DNA from: Glandiceps talaboti
Lineage: Eukaryota > Hemichordata > Enteropneusta > Spengelidae
Length of the DNA stretch: 40,000 bases
Assembly (NCBI RefSeq): GCF_964340395.1
Contig: NC_135565.1
Span: 5,791,642 to 5,831,641, forward strand
Direction: 5' to 3'
A model generated the notes under the pieces. It had not been told where the DNA came from. It saw nothing but the letters and a program-made list of their open reading frames with translations, and made no database searches. Both the position numbers and the translations under genes were made by a program. Of this stretch, positions 1-11,794 are shown one piece after another. Numbering within the stretch: position 1 is the first letter of the stretch; every line of letters starts with the position of its first letter.

Positions 1-1598
1 TGCATTATCTAGACGGTACACACGTACACTTCTTCTAATATAAATTTCATTTCCGAATATTAGTTTTAAATTTTTTTGTAAAGCCATACATGTTATATAT
101 TGTGACGTTGCATTTTCTGTGCAGGTCATGTGATCAATCGACACTTCAACAACAAACCTTGATTTATGGTTACCATGGTAACTTCGAGTTGCTTTACCTA
201 TTATTCAATATAATCTGAATTACAAGGTTCTTCTACCGTACATGACAGTATTGACAGTTGCCTCTTAACAAATCCTAAGATATGATATTCTCATTATTTA
301 CATCTATTAGACACAGTCGTTATCGTTTTTTAGCAGTTGTGTTGCCACACTTTCTATTAACAAAACATCGGAAAAAATATATAAAAACGCTACTAGATAC
401 GCCGAAGGGCTGACAAATGGGTCATGGACAAACAATATTCAGTGCATATTATGTCGACTTCAGTGAGCTTTATACTGCATTTTATAGTTTCAGCATGACC
501 GACTATCTTTCTTTCAAAACAATGGCATATCATATCACGTATTAGTTGCTTCTATTTTCAATTGAATAGTTCATCAATAGACGTTAATCAGTGCTCGCTG
601 TGATATCAAGTCGGGGTTGACAACACGTTTTTTTTCCGTGAACCTAGGTGGTTTTGACGGGAAAAACAGACGGAGTTGTGAGGCTCTAACAAGCTGAGGG
701 GCCCAGTGGGGGTAATACCATGATAGCGTTATAGCTAGCGACTGAGAGCAGAGGGATTGAGCAAAACCTGTGAAACCTTCACATCCATCACAGTGACGAC
801 TTCTATTTTCTTGTATTTTTTGAAGGCACATCTCACATCAAAATGGATCCACAACGATTTCTAGAGAGTGTACGTGTACATTGAAACATAGGTGAGTAAG
901 TGTCATTTTTTTCATCAGCCATTTCACTCTCTCCAGAATATCAGTGAGTGAAAATGGCGTGGAAGAACCGCCATTGAGAACTGTCATTCAGTGTGCTGTG
1001 TAATTGTATCCCATCTTGCGTTACAATAAATAGACTCTCGTGTGAAACGGAAATTAACTGATATAATAACACACAGCAAAAGCATCGGAATAGAACGATG
1101 CGTTCTGAATTCAAGTCAATTTATATTCGTTTTTTTTCCTTTCTGATATTCATAATGTAAATAAAAGGAACAGATGGCCTTCATAATCATATGAAGAGTG
1201 CATAGTTTATGTGGCCTGTTTGTGTTTAAAACCATTCATGGGTTTGTGCAACTTAACCATTGTATGATATGGACTGGATAGGTGTGTGTTTACACGAATT
1301 TGACCGTCAGCTGCTGAGGGGGGTCGGATTTTAACAGTTCATCTAATGATTTCGGGTATCACAGATTGTGTAATTGGCGCGACGATCTCACAGTAGCCGG
1401 CATAGCCCCATACTGCTGATGTATTCCCGGTTCCACGGCTACGTGCATAGAAGCGTCGCGGTTCCCGATCCCCGTTCCCGTTCAAACCAGTTGTATTAAA
1501 AAACTTAAGGACTTGTAACAGTCGCCATTTTGAGCGATTTGTCTACTAAACGATTGGAATATTTACAACCATAATTTCGACATACTCAACAAATTTTA
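1..1598. other. No recognised gene (left flank)
   Basis: Apart from the X-box-like palindrome at 169-182, nothing is recognisable. An 85-codon open frame on the minus strand (831-574) lies in slightly GC-richer sequence but matches no family I know and has no clear splice context. Reading frames otherwise are short. Confidence 0.6.
169..182. promoter_or_regulatory. RFX-type X-box palindrome
   Basis: GTTACCATGGTAAC is a perfect 14-base palindrome and a full match to the X-box bound by RFX factors, which often drive ciliary genes. No adjacent gene is visible in the window; the target could lie to the left of it. Confidence 0.5.
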
Positions 1599-1895
1599 TT
1601 AGGCCTTAGAATAAAAATTGTTTGGTTCCGGTTACCCGACCCCACCTAGTTTTTCACTGCCGACCCTAAACTCTTTTTTTACGTATTCGAGAAGAAAAAA
1701 AATAAAATCGCGAATGTTGTGAAGTCTCGCAAGAAATAGTGGATGCGGAAACTGACATAAACTTAAAAAGACATTGTAAAACTGTTCTTCCAATGTATAA
1801 TGGCTGTACATCTGATGAGAAGAAATCAATAACAGAGACCATATGGAAAACAACGGGAAATTTATAAACATCACTACCTGAACTAGACACATTCT

Positions 1896-1983
<88 letters not shown>

Positions 1984-2066
1984 AAGAATAAGAATAATGA
2001 AAAATCTACCTACCCCACCTATTCTAAAATTGAGCATAATCAGGACCAAACATTTTTAGGCCTAAT
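1599..2066 (+). mobile_element. Family A MITE-like element, copy 1, with an internal (TA)n expansion
   Basis: The ends are inverted repeats. The left end begins ATTAGGCCTTAGAA and continues to TGTTTGGTTCC; the complement of the right end begins ATTAGGCCTAAAAA and continues to TGTTTGGTCC. The same body sequence recurs at 4050-4435, 16299-16640 and 27053-27405, so this is a dispersed family. No coding capacity is seen. A TA target duplication is possible but cannot be told apart from the end of the inverted repeat. A (TA)n run of about 78 bases sits inside the element at 1899-1977. Confidence 0.75.
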
Positions 2067-2917
2067 CAGGAGTTACGCGCCTCTGTGCTCGACAGTCACT
2101 AATACTTGCAGACGTCACAGAGTTAGTGCAATATTTAACCCTATCTTTTCCACATGATAATACAAGTAAATCGTTGTATTTTATCGATTTGTGAGGTTAA
2201 ATGTGACAATTTAAGTCATATTTTATACAATACTATTGTTAATAATCATGTTTAACAATCTAAATCAAAATAAAATCATCGTTTTCCAAAAACTACGGAA
2301 AAATTCAAATTTTGTGCAATTTCATATTTGCGGGTAATTTATTTTGATTTGCTTGTGCTACCGAAAATAATGTTGTAATATAGTTAAATAGTATGCAATA
2401 AACTGGCAGACAGCTCAGAGTCATCAAATTAAAAGATATTGTTTTTTTTTAACATTTTAATAATTAAAAGTTATACGATCAATAATTGTGAATTTCAATT
2501 TTTTAATTTTTCAACAATAGTGCCTTGGTTTTTAAAAAAGTTAAAAAAAAAAAGTTAAAAAAAAAGGCCGTTGGGAAAGACATTTTCGAAGGATATCTTG
2601 AATACAAACTTGTAGCACGCCTTGAGCTTCATGACGTCAGCAACGAAATAATTTATATAAAGTATATATATAAGTCATCCATTGAAAATTCTAGCTTCCG
2701 AATTTATGGTGGCTACATTATTACAGCGGAGACTAGGTTGGTATGGGGCTTCATTGATGCAACATGACATTACAAAGACATATTCTAATCCATAATGTAA
2801 TGTTCTATGAATTTGATATTATATTCAGATAAAACACTGACTTATTTTGCTGTGTAAAGCATAGGCTTACGAAATACATACGTGTAAGTTACTCTGTGAG
2901 TTACTTTGTGTGTGTGA

Positions 2918-2968
2918 TTGTTTTGTTTGTTTGTTTGTTTGTTTGTTTGTTTGTTTGTTTGTTTGTTT
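2918..2968. repeat. (GTTT)n microsatellite
   Basis: An uninterrupted GTTT run of about 12 copies. Confidence 0.95.
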
Positions 2969-3422
2969 ATTTCTATTTTTTTGTATGACGATATCGTCTG
3001 TTTTTTGTAACATATTGTGCTCGCAATTGTTCATATGGGATGTACTCGAAAAGTTAACATCCAAAAAATAGATTCTACAACTGCAGAGATTTATTTATTA
3101 CGTTCTAGACGTTCACGACAACGCTGGCTGTTGCTTTGGGATTTACCCAAGACTTACGAACCGTCGCCATGTTTTCGTTCTCCGTTTCAATTTAAAGGCA
3201 TCGTTTGTGATTTAGGGAAATCTAGTTTCGAATTCCATTTTTTCTCCCTTTGCATCTTTCCGGCCAACGCCCTATATTATTTTTTTAAAAACGAATTGTG
3301 TGTTCTAGGAGTTTCGTCGACAATTACATTATTAAAATTGAGTTTGTTTCTGTTTATTTGGCTCGGCAAGCTTGATTTTCTTCTTCTAATTTGTTAGCGC
3401 TCGAAAATAGTGGTCTAGTTGT

Positions 3423-3472
3423 GTATGTATGTATGTATGTATGTATGTATGTATGACTATGTATGTAAGAGA

Positions 3473-3504
<32 letters not shown>
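3423..3504. repeat. (GTAT)n and (GT)n microsatellites
   Basis: GTAT copies at 3423-3454 are followed, after 20 bases, by a GT run at 3475-3504. Confidence 0.95.
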
Positions 3505-3505
<1 letters not shown>

Positions 3506-4049
3506 GTGAGAGAGAGATTTGGATGCAAACATTTTATGTCATTTGATGCTATAAACCGTTACTCAGAAACTAGATGTACAAATCGTTTCAGCACGTAGGG
3601 ACTTCCGGTAATATGTGTAGTAGTTTATTTCAAATGCTAAGGCCTCAGACCATCTCACATTACTTCCGGTAATAAAGTATGTAAATGACCGGACAAGATA
3701 ACAAAAGTATGATTAGATAGCCAAAATGGCTCCTTCCATTCAGTGGTACCTTAGTAAATATCAATATAGAATTATATTATCAATATTATGAATTATGATG
3801 ACAGAAAAGTAGGCTTTACACCAATTACCGTAGGAAATAAGTCATATTTTAATGGTTTGGTTGGGAATATATGTAATTTCGCCTCATGTTTGTTATCCGA
3901 AGCTGAAATCATTAACAGTGAAATTTCTTATAACAGTTAGAAATTGTCAGATGAAGACAGGATATCATTTATAAACTATAATAGTAGCCAGCTATTCTGA
4001 ATATATAGAAAGTTGACCGAGTCGTCAAAATTCGTCCTATTTATTAACC

Positions 4050-4435
4050 ATTAGGCGTAAAAAAAAAAAAAAAAAAAAATTGTGGTTCCGATTAAATTCA
4101 ATTTTAAAATAGGTGGGGTAGGTAGATTTTTTATTTTAATTTTTTTTTAAATTTTTTTTTTCATGTGTGATTGTCTTGTTCAGGTTTTCCATTGTTTTCC
4201 AAATGGTTTTAGTGTTGTTTATTTCTTCCTATCAGATGTACAGCCATTACAGATTGGAAGAATAGTTTTATGTTGTCTTTTAAGTTGATGTTGGTTTCTG
4301 CACCAACTATTTCTTGCGAGAGTTCATGATTTTCGTGATTTTATTATTATTATTCTTGAATACGTAAAAACAAGATTAGGGTCGGCAGTGAAAAACTAGG
4401 TCGGGTCGGGTAATATGAACCAAACAACTTTTTAG
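4050..4435 (-). mobile_element. Family A MITE-like element, copy 2
   Basis: This is a minus-strand copy of the element at 1599-2066. It shares a segment reading CTGCCGACCCTAA and an ACGTATTCGAGAA-like stretch, both seen here as complements. The left end TTAGGCGTAAA is followed by a long A run. The right end stops inside the terminal repeat (CCAAACAACTTTTTAG), exactly where the family D hairpin begins. One element therefore probably inserted at, or truncated, the end of the other. Confidence 0.75.
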
Positions 4436-4463
4436 CACAACTGAACTGAGGTTCAGTAGTGCT
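4434..4463. repeat. Hairpin at the end of family D copy 1
   Basis: The arms AGCACAACTGAAC and GTTCAGTAGTGCT pair at 12 of 13 positions across a TGAG loop, followed by TAGGCAT. Related sequences with the same order occur at 16688-16730 and 26446-26490. Confidence 0.75.
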
Positions 4464-4479
4464 ATAGGCATCGCTCGGC

Positions 4480-4517
<38 letters not shown>

Positions 4518-4525
4518 ATGTCTAT

Positions 4526-4566
<41 letters not shown>

Positions 4567-5093
4567 CAGCTTAAAGTCAAAAACTGCTGGACCGATAGCT
4601 TTGATATTCGGTGGTCCTGTTATATTAATTGTTACTTCTGCTGTGTAGGTGGGAAATTGTTCAAATGAAATTGATTGCATCAGAGATGTGGGTTTTGGGT
4701 AAAAAAATGTGATTTTTGGTCAAAAAACTTAAACTCAGAAACTGCTGGGCAGATTGGTGCGAAATTTGGTGGGAACATTCCTAAGTGGGTGTAAAGTAAG
4801 ATTTGTTCATGACATGATGATTCCATCAGTAATATGCAAATTAGGGCTAGAAATGTGTCTTTTTGGTTAAAAATCGATAATTCCGAAACTACAGAGCAGA
4901 TTGGTCTGAAATTTAATGGGAATGCATCTAGGGATGTATGGACAAAGAAATATTAAGCATACAAAGATTCCATGAGTGATACGCAAATTAGGTGTAAGAA
5001 TGTTCATTTTTGGTCAAAAATGTTTATCTCAAAAAGTACTTCTGAAAGTGTTATTCTGCAGATTTTCCTCAAAACATTTTGACAAAATTGGCC

Positions 5094-5760
5094 CTAGCAA
5101 CCATGACCACGCCCTTAGTAACAACCAAATGGCAATATATTTTGGTTAAATTACAACATCATCTGGTAGGTAAGTGAGTAAACATTCAAAATATTGTATG
5201 CAAATACTCTAGCAACCATGACTATGCCCATAGCAACAGCTAAACGGTGGTGTATTTCACAAAGATAACAGGGTTTAATAGACAATTGAATAAACAATAA
5301 AAAAATGTATGTAAATTTACCTAGCAACAAGACCATGCCCATAGCAACAGCCAAATAATCACGTATATTGCAAAGATAACAACAGGAATAGGAAGACAAA
5401 TGAATAAACATTCAAAAAAATGTATGCAAATGTGCCTAGCAACAAGACCACTCCCATAGCAACAACCAAATGATCACATATATTGCGAAGATAACAGATT
5501 TACACACAATTGATTAAACATTCAAAAAATGTAGTAAGTATGCCTAGCAACAAGACCACGCCCATAGCAACAGCCAAATGATCACGTATATTGCAAAGAT
5601 AGTATCAGGAATTCATACACAAGTGAACAAAAACATACACAGATGTATGCAAATATATCTAACAACATGACCATCCCCATAGCAACAGCCAAATGATAGC
5701 ATATATCGTAAAGATAGCAACATGGTTGGATAGGTAACTGGATAGTCATTCAGCAAATGA
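5094..5760. repeat. ~114-bp tandem array, six units (family D core)
   Basis: The units begin ctagcaac or ctaacaac, then carry a cacgcccatagcaac-like segment, an aaatgatcacgtatattgc-like segment and a gataaacattcaaaaaatg-like segment. Unit spacings are 115, 112, 115, 108 and 115 bases. The period is close to a multiple of three, so reading frames on the minus strand look like repeated peptides; these are not taken as genes. Confidence 0.9.
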
Positions 5761-5829
5761 ACACCTATCGTTGCCATGGACTAGCATATGGATAAACAAT
5801 TTTAAAAACTGTACAGTTGTGCTACAAAG

Positions 5830-6155
5830 CTATTGACGGTATTTTTATATTTTGCCCTAACACATTTTCTCGTCAGGCTCGACAAAATCTTACGAACATT
5901 GCTACGTCTTAACATGTTTCGTGAGCTATCATCGTTGCAGGAGGTTGTCAACGTCTCCATATCATATACAGAATTCCAACGTGTTATCTTCTATAACTTG
6001 TCTGTACAATTAATTCTGTCCCTCTTTGAAAAGTAATATTTATGTAAGAGAAAAAAAGTGATCGGCAATCTCAAAAGGAATATAATGTAACAATTATGTT
6101 CAAATCTTGTCAAGGGGACGACAAAATGTAGCAATAGGTGGATTTTTATTGAGCC
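5830..6155. repeat. Family C units in opposite orientations after family D copy 1
   Basis: Plus-oriented units (ctcgacaaaatcttac gaacattgctac type) lie at 5870-5915. A minus-oriented unit (gacgacaaaatgtagcaat) lies at about 6117-6135. About 200 bases without a recognisable motif separate them. Confidence 0.6.
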
Positions 6156-9100
6156 AGACAGACGACGTCCTGTTCAAGCCGCACTATCATATAAACATCA
6201 AATTGATACAAGCAGATCGAGCAGACGATAAACACTGGTCGTATATACATTTTGAAGTATGTTAAACAGACTTTTTATAGGAATAAGTTTGATGAGTAAT
6301 CAAGAAATGTGTTACATTATTGGAGTTTTACAAACATATATACGTTTCGATCAAGTGAATGGCAGTACGCTAGAGAACCCCATGCAAATGCATATGACGC
6401 TCTTGTGTACAACATACATGTAAATGGGATCATAGCATGTGGACATAAGCTTACGGCAATAAAATATAACATTTGTCTATATGAATATAAGTTATTGAAT
6501 GCAAATAGTATTTTCGAATACAAACAATATTCATCAAATAAAAATATTGAAAATCACGAATATAATGTAAGTTTAAACGAATAGCAATATTTTTGACGAA
6601 CATAAAAACACAGATAAGCAGACAGTGACGAATAGTAACTTGAAATTTACGAATAAATACAAATATTGATTTTTAGCATGGAAATAACGATTTTAGGAAT
6701 ATAAATATGTAAATTCACCAATGAAAACATGAATTTTACGTATGGTGGTATGCATGAATATCACAACACATGGTCTGCCATATTACGTAGTCATTAGGTA
6801 TGTTTTAAAATATAACTCTATGGCACCCATATAATTTGTCTCTGATAATAAAAATAGAATGAACATGCCTCGTTGGGATCAGGGATTTATTTTACCGCAT
6901 TTAAAATAATTTTAGGTACCAAAAAAATGATTTTTTAAATTCAATGACTGTGTACACAGGGAGGTAATGGAAACCTTGAGTGTGACGTTTTCCAAATGCC
7001 CAAAACAATTATGTCATAAAATATGTTATGCATCATATCTGAAATAACTAATGAGAAGTTAAGTTGCAGGGAATTCTATTAAAAACATCATTTTTGGTCT
7101 GAAACAACATATAATTAATGACAACAACAAATCTTCACGTGGCTGCGCCTGGTTGTGCATGATGAAACAAACAAGCAAAACGTTTGAATTTTAGTCTAAC
7201 ATTCGTATTTGTAAGCACTCCAAAACATATGCCCCGATAACTGAAAATGCGAGGCGAACGACCCTTGATTTTTAACTCCGTCACGAATAAGCTAATTTTC
7301 ATTTTGCCACCGGTACATCTTTCTAAACATCACGAAATCAAAGCAAGGACAATAGAAACAGCAAAAACATCGGTAATATCACTTTGTCGCCTGTTAAATA
7401 TAACCGGTAATTGCACCAATATCGAACTAACGATGTTAAAGATAAGAAATTTAATATGCATGTTAAATAGTAGTTTTTTTTTGTAAAATGTCTTTTCACT
7501 CATAATGCCATCTGACAGCCCCTAGTCAATATGAATGTAATTCCAGATTAGATTTGTTGAAATACTTGTAAAACATGACAGGGATTTAGTCAAACAGTCA
7601 TAAATTAAAGCAGCAAAACACTTTTCCATTTGTTGTCTGTTCAATATCAATATTGCTCCAGTACCGATAGCATTAAACATTTAGTAATATTCGGGTCAAG
7701 TAGTTATATTTATTTTGGTGAAAAGTGTTTCCAGCGATACCGCCATCTGACAACTCATTTTGTATGTAGCTCCATATATAAGCCACGAAAAAAGACCGGT
7801 GCCATTGCTTGCCTGTACATGTGGTAAGCGTGTCTTGAATGAGACAAATTCCATGTAAAAGATACACTATGTAATCAGTGTCAGTAAACTTATCAAAGTA
7901 TAAAAACCATATACGCCATATCCAATTGTTTACTGATAAAACGCTGCCACACTGCATTATAAGGAGTTGAACTGTTACTGTTACATTTTAACTTTCGGCG
8001 CAGAAATAATGAGAAGCGTCGTGTGAAGCTGCATTAGAGGCGCCTGCTGTTGTCTTTGTGTCTGTTGTATCATTATTATGGTTGATGTTTGGGTTTTTAA
8101 AACTAATTTTGTATGCAGGAAGCATTTCCTTGGCGCATTTCATTCAATGAAAGTTACTAGTCTTATTTTCGTGGGTTGTACATTTAAATACAGGGCGGTA
8201 AACTGCTAGAATTAGTAGTAACACTGAGAGGCCATTCCTGACTGCAAACTGGAAGTTGTGAATACAGCGCTCTCGACTCGCTCAAATTGGGGGTACCATC
8301 ACCTCACCGAGTCACACTACCGTTTCGTACGTAGGAGCTGTGTCCCTTCGTATTCTGTAGAAGTGTCAATCAGGAATGTTTTGCGTATTGTTCGGACATC
8401 GTGGAAAGCAACAGTGCTCTATGATTAACTGAGTAACCTATACTATGTGTACCCCCAAGGTACACACATACAGGAAGTAGAGCGCCAGAGTGGCACATTT
8501 TGGAACTGCCTATTCTGACAGGGCACCCTTCAGACTCTAAATTACCACCATGTTCTATCAGGAATTACATTAAGTTTTTAGCGCACAGAGGGGATTTATT
8601 AGAATAACGCTAATACTAATTTATTATAATATATCTTCGGGGTTTATCGCTAAGTCATTGGGGAAGCGACACATGGCGGGGGATTATAGTCGTTATGAAA
8701 TAAAAATAAAATCAAAAGATTATTTCTGACCCTGGTAGATTGTAACATAAGCTGTTTCGATTGTTCTGTGGTTTTTGTTCTTCTAATTTTAGAAACATTT
8801 TTATTATCTGGTGATTCGTTTTGAATGCAACGGAAACCGATAGAACATGGTCTGGGTCGACAAAATTCTTACTACAACCACGATCAGGGTTGTATGGAAA
8901 GTGTAGTCTATGCAACATCGTTGTATTATGAACCACGTGCACAATCGTCATTTTATCATCTTTTATACTACTGCTAGACCGACTTGGCCAATCAGAGGCC
9001 TTGATTTCGGTTGGTTATATGGAGCTATAACCCACTCTTGTTTAGGGGTGTGACCTATATTACGCTCAGCACTCAATTTGCATGCAACAAATTACACAAA

Positions 9101-9549
9101 ATTTTGCAAAAGATCCGTTTGAGCCAATCACGCTGTAGTATAAGTAAGATAGACAACTCGTTCGGTAGGGTTATGTGCTAATAAAAACTCGGGATACTCC
9201 CCCCTCGTTTATTGACTCATAACCCTCTGGAACTCGTTGACTATCAATTATTGAGTATACTGCTATAGTGCAGTGGAACCATCATTGAAAATACAATTGT
9301 ATCAATAAGTATAAGACAGGTTACAGTTGTGTATCACTCTCATGCACTCACACTAATAATTAACCTCAACAAGATTGCTGTGTTTGATAAACATGTTGCA
9401 ATGACAGTCTCAAACAGACTCAGTAAGACAGCGCCCTGGCGCTAACTGAGCGGCGTTTGCAAAGAGCTAGAGAAATTAATTAATCTTAAGGTTGTTGCCA
9501 TTATACTAGTGTTGAGTAAAATACTCTTTCTATACAACCCAGAACTTGG
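6156..9549. other. No recognised gene
   Basis: About 3.4 kb of AT-rich sequence. Open frames up to ~90 codons (for example 6309-6584, 7247-7486, 7957-7673) show no family motif and no convincing exon borders. A short inverted repeat at 9167-9226 is the only structure noted. Confidence 0.6.
9167..9226. repeat. Short imperfect inverted repeat
   Basis: AGGGTTATG at 9167-9175 pairs with CATAACCCT at 9218-9226, and the next ten bases inward pair at seven positions. The ~20-base centre is C-rich. It could be a MITE remnant or chance. Confidence 0.35.
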
Positions 9550-9765
9550 TTGTAAAATTGTTGACCATGCTCAACAAAAATCTCACTAACATTGCTACAT
9601 TTTACCGTTTGCTGTATTTTATCGACATTTGGCGCGACAAAAATATTAGTAACACAGTGACTGCTTCTTTTCGTAATCCGGCACGACAAAATCTTTTACC
9701 AATAGTGCTACATTCTCTTCGCGTGAGCTACCATTCTAACTCTAACTCCTATACATTGTGCTACA
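9550..9765 (+). repeat. Family C tandem block (~43-bp units)
   Basis: Diverged units with the core 'actaacattgctacatttta' and 'cgacaaaaat' recur about four times. The block ends in ctcctatacattgtgctac, 20 bases before the start of ACAG repeats. Confidence 0.65.
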
Positions 9766-9797
9766 AACCACAGACAAGTATAACAGACAGACAAATT

Positions 9798-9832
9798 GGC
9801 GGACGAACAAGCAGACAGACAGACAGACAGGC

Positions 9833-9887
<55 letters not shown>

Positions 9888-9888
9888 T
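9798..9888. repeat. (ACAG)n microsatellite
   Basis: ACAG copies with two interruptions follow directly after a family C block. Confidence 0.95.
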
Positions 9889-10005
9889 AAATGTGTAACA
9901 TAACTCCATCCTACTCCAACTGGTGGAGGTAATTAAAATTGTGTTTTTAGTCTGCTGTCAAGTGTTTGAAAGTCAGCAATAAGCCCCCCCCTCCCCCCAA
10001 AAAAA

Positions 10006-10336
10006 TGTTTCTGGCAGTGGTCAGCGCATAACCGCATCATTTAAATACCCTTGCGTCATTCTTTTTTTGTGTGTTTCGTGTCCAGCCCCTGCAGTCCAGA
10101 GATCAGGGAAAAACACAAATATAACCTTCCCTACTTCAGTGAAGACAACTGCAGAGCCAATCATGAACAATCAAATGACATCTGCCCCACATACACACTT
10201 ACTCTAAAGTACTTACACGTAATAAAAAGAACAGTAACTGCCATAGATAGTAGATTGAGTCACAGGTTTGTTGAGAATTAAAAAAAAAATAATCGCGTTG
10301 TCGCGCCACTTTTGACAAAATGCCCTGACCAGAAAC
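10006..10336 (+). mobile_element. Family E MITE, copy 1
   Basis: The left end is TGTTTCTGG(CAGT)GGTCAG; the right end is CTGACCAGAAACA, whose complement is TGTTTCTGGTCAG. The ~330-base body is shared, in opposite orientation, with 31795-32097, including ATTTAAATACCC-like, CAGCCAATCATGAACAA and ACAGGTTTGTTGAGAATTA segments. No coding capacity is seen. No clear target duplication was found. Confidence 0.8.
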
Positions 10337-10752
10337 AATTTGTTTGCCTAACATTTGGTGTTTAAATCCTGAAGCAAACTAAGACCCACTGGTACACATC
10401 ATCACGCTACACATGAATAACTTTTTATCAGACATTTAGGCACATTGAGTTCCCTATAGTGAGCGAGGCATTTTAAAGTCTTATATCAGGGTGAAAGAAT
10501 GATACGAGGGAAGGTTATTGGCAAGGGGTTTACGATAAGGTACATGTATATAGATACATAAATGTAGCAGCTAGCACAGGGCACATGAGGAATATTTGAG
10601 AATCTGCAGTCTTCTTTATATTTCTTTATATTTACTACTTCTTGTTTTTATAAAGACGATACATGTACTACAAATGACTTGTGTTTTATTCCCATTACTT
10701 TCTCTCATCTTTATCTGTTATCACCTATTAAATAAAGTCACTAAGTGTCCTC

Positions 10753-10772
10753 ATATACACACATACATACAT

Positions 10773-10807
<35 letters not shown>

Positions 10808-10863
10808 TACATACATACATACATACATACATACATACATACATACATACATACATACATACA
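10753..10863. repeat. (CATA)n / (CA)n compound microsatellite
   Basis: CATA copies flank a central CA run. Confidence 0.95.
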
Positions 10864-11585
10864 AAGGGTGTTTCCCTTTGTAAAAATCCACCGTGTGTCC
10901 TTTATGGATCTAGGCTGACCTAAAAATATTGTTTTAAATATAAAGAAACGTGTAGATTCTCAAATATTGTTCCGCCTGCACCCAATATTAGCAGTAATAG
11001 CAATGTCAGTAAAGAGAACTCTTTTAATAGTGTAAATTCCAATCGTGTAATACTACATTTAAATCTATGTTCGCATATGTACATGTGTAACGACAGTGGA
11101 GATAGCCCAATTAATCCTCGTCTGAATATCATACGTCACAGTTTTGACTCGATATATTCAGTAATTGTAGATAAGACGAACGCGATCGTCATACCTGTTA
11201 GGCAACGTGTATTATATATTGTTGTACGTCACCTGGAAGAATACGCAGAAAGTCGTAAGTGAACTGTGCCTCGGGGCATTGGACAGATATTAATTTCAGC
11301 CGTAGCTAATAATGGTAGCACAATGCCTTTGATCGACATAATCCTCTCGTGCCCTTGTCTCATTTGGTGACCGCTGTGTCTTTCTGATGCCAGTCGGGTC
11401 CAATCGAACATTAAAAAATGTCAATATTTTCCAGCATGAAAATCATAAAAATAATTCCAATCTTATATTTATCGATAATTATACCTGTCAATATCCCCAA
11501 AATTTTAGTTTCCATTGGTATACGATACGAGTACAGCCTCTTAATTGGCTGATGAGTTAGGAAGACTGTTTTAAAAGCATATGAC

Positions 11586-11619
<34 letters not shown>
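11586..11619. repeat. (AC)n microsatellite
   Basis: A pure AC run of about 17 copies. Confidence 0.95.
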
Positions 11620-11622
<3 letters not shown>

Positions 11623-11794
11623 CATTATTTTCCATTACATTGATATTACTGGTGCTGGTAAAATTGTGTTATTCTCCATTATATTTCTTCGGAAATTACG
11701 AGTGGCTTAAGGGGTCTTTGTCACTACGAGTCGCTAGCTGAACGAAGAAAACTATTGGAGTAACATCTAACTATGTAATATAAACACATACACT

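Larger units (their letters stand above)
2067..4049. other. No recognised gene; simple repeats only
   Basis: AT-rich sequence with A and T runs, a perfect CRE-like TGACGTCA at 2632-2639, and the repeats listed separately. The segment 3017-3397 has an open frame rich in Phe and Leu but no recognisable motif. ACTTCCGGTAAT occurs twice, near 3600 and 3661. Confidence 0.6.
4434..5870 (-). mobile_element. Family D composite element, copy 1 (hairpin, microsatellite, two classes of internal tandem repeats)
   Basis: The low-coordinate end opens with a hairpin (4434-4463: 13-base arms, 12 pairing, TGAG loop). It is followed by (TCTG)n at 4481-4517 and (TG)n at 4529-4562. Next come about 3.5 diverged units of ~147 bases, starting near 4570, 4728, 4875 and 5021, each opening with an 'aaactgctgg'-type sequence. 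Then come six units of ~114 bases starting with ctagcaac at 5094, 5209, 5321, 5436, 5544 and 5659. The far end has CAGTTGTGCT at 5814-5823, the exact complement of the first ten bases of the hairpin. No transposase is seen. Strand follows the idea that the hairpin marks a 3' terminus; this is inference. Confidence 0.65.

Noticed and set aside
574-831. 85-codon minus-strand frame in GC-richer sequence
   Set aside because: No recognised domain, no supporting splice signals, and length within chance; not called a gene.
1440-1500. Possible tRNA-like B box (ggttcccgatcc / gttcaaacc)
   Set aside because: No matching A box or cloverleaf pairing could be found around it.
2632-2639. Three perfect CRE sites (2632, 27693, 28147)
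   Set aside because: An eight-base palindrome is expected about once by chance in a window this size, and none is placed at a recognised promoter.
5151-5411. Minus-strand frame with repeated YLCNI..LAVAMG segments
   Set aside because: The repeat in the peptide follows the ~114-bp DNA unit; other copies of the array are not kept open, so no selection for coding is apparent.
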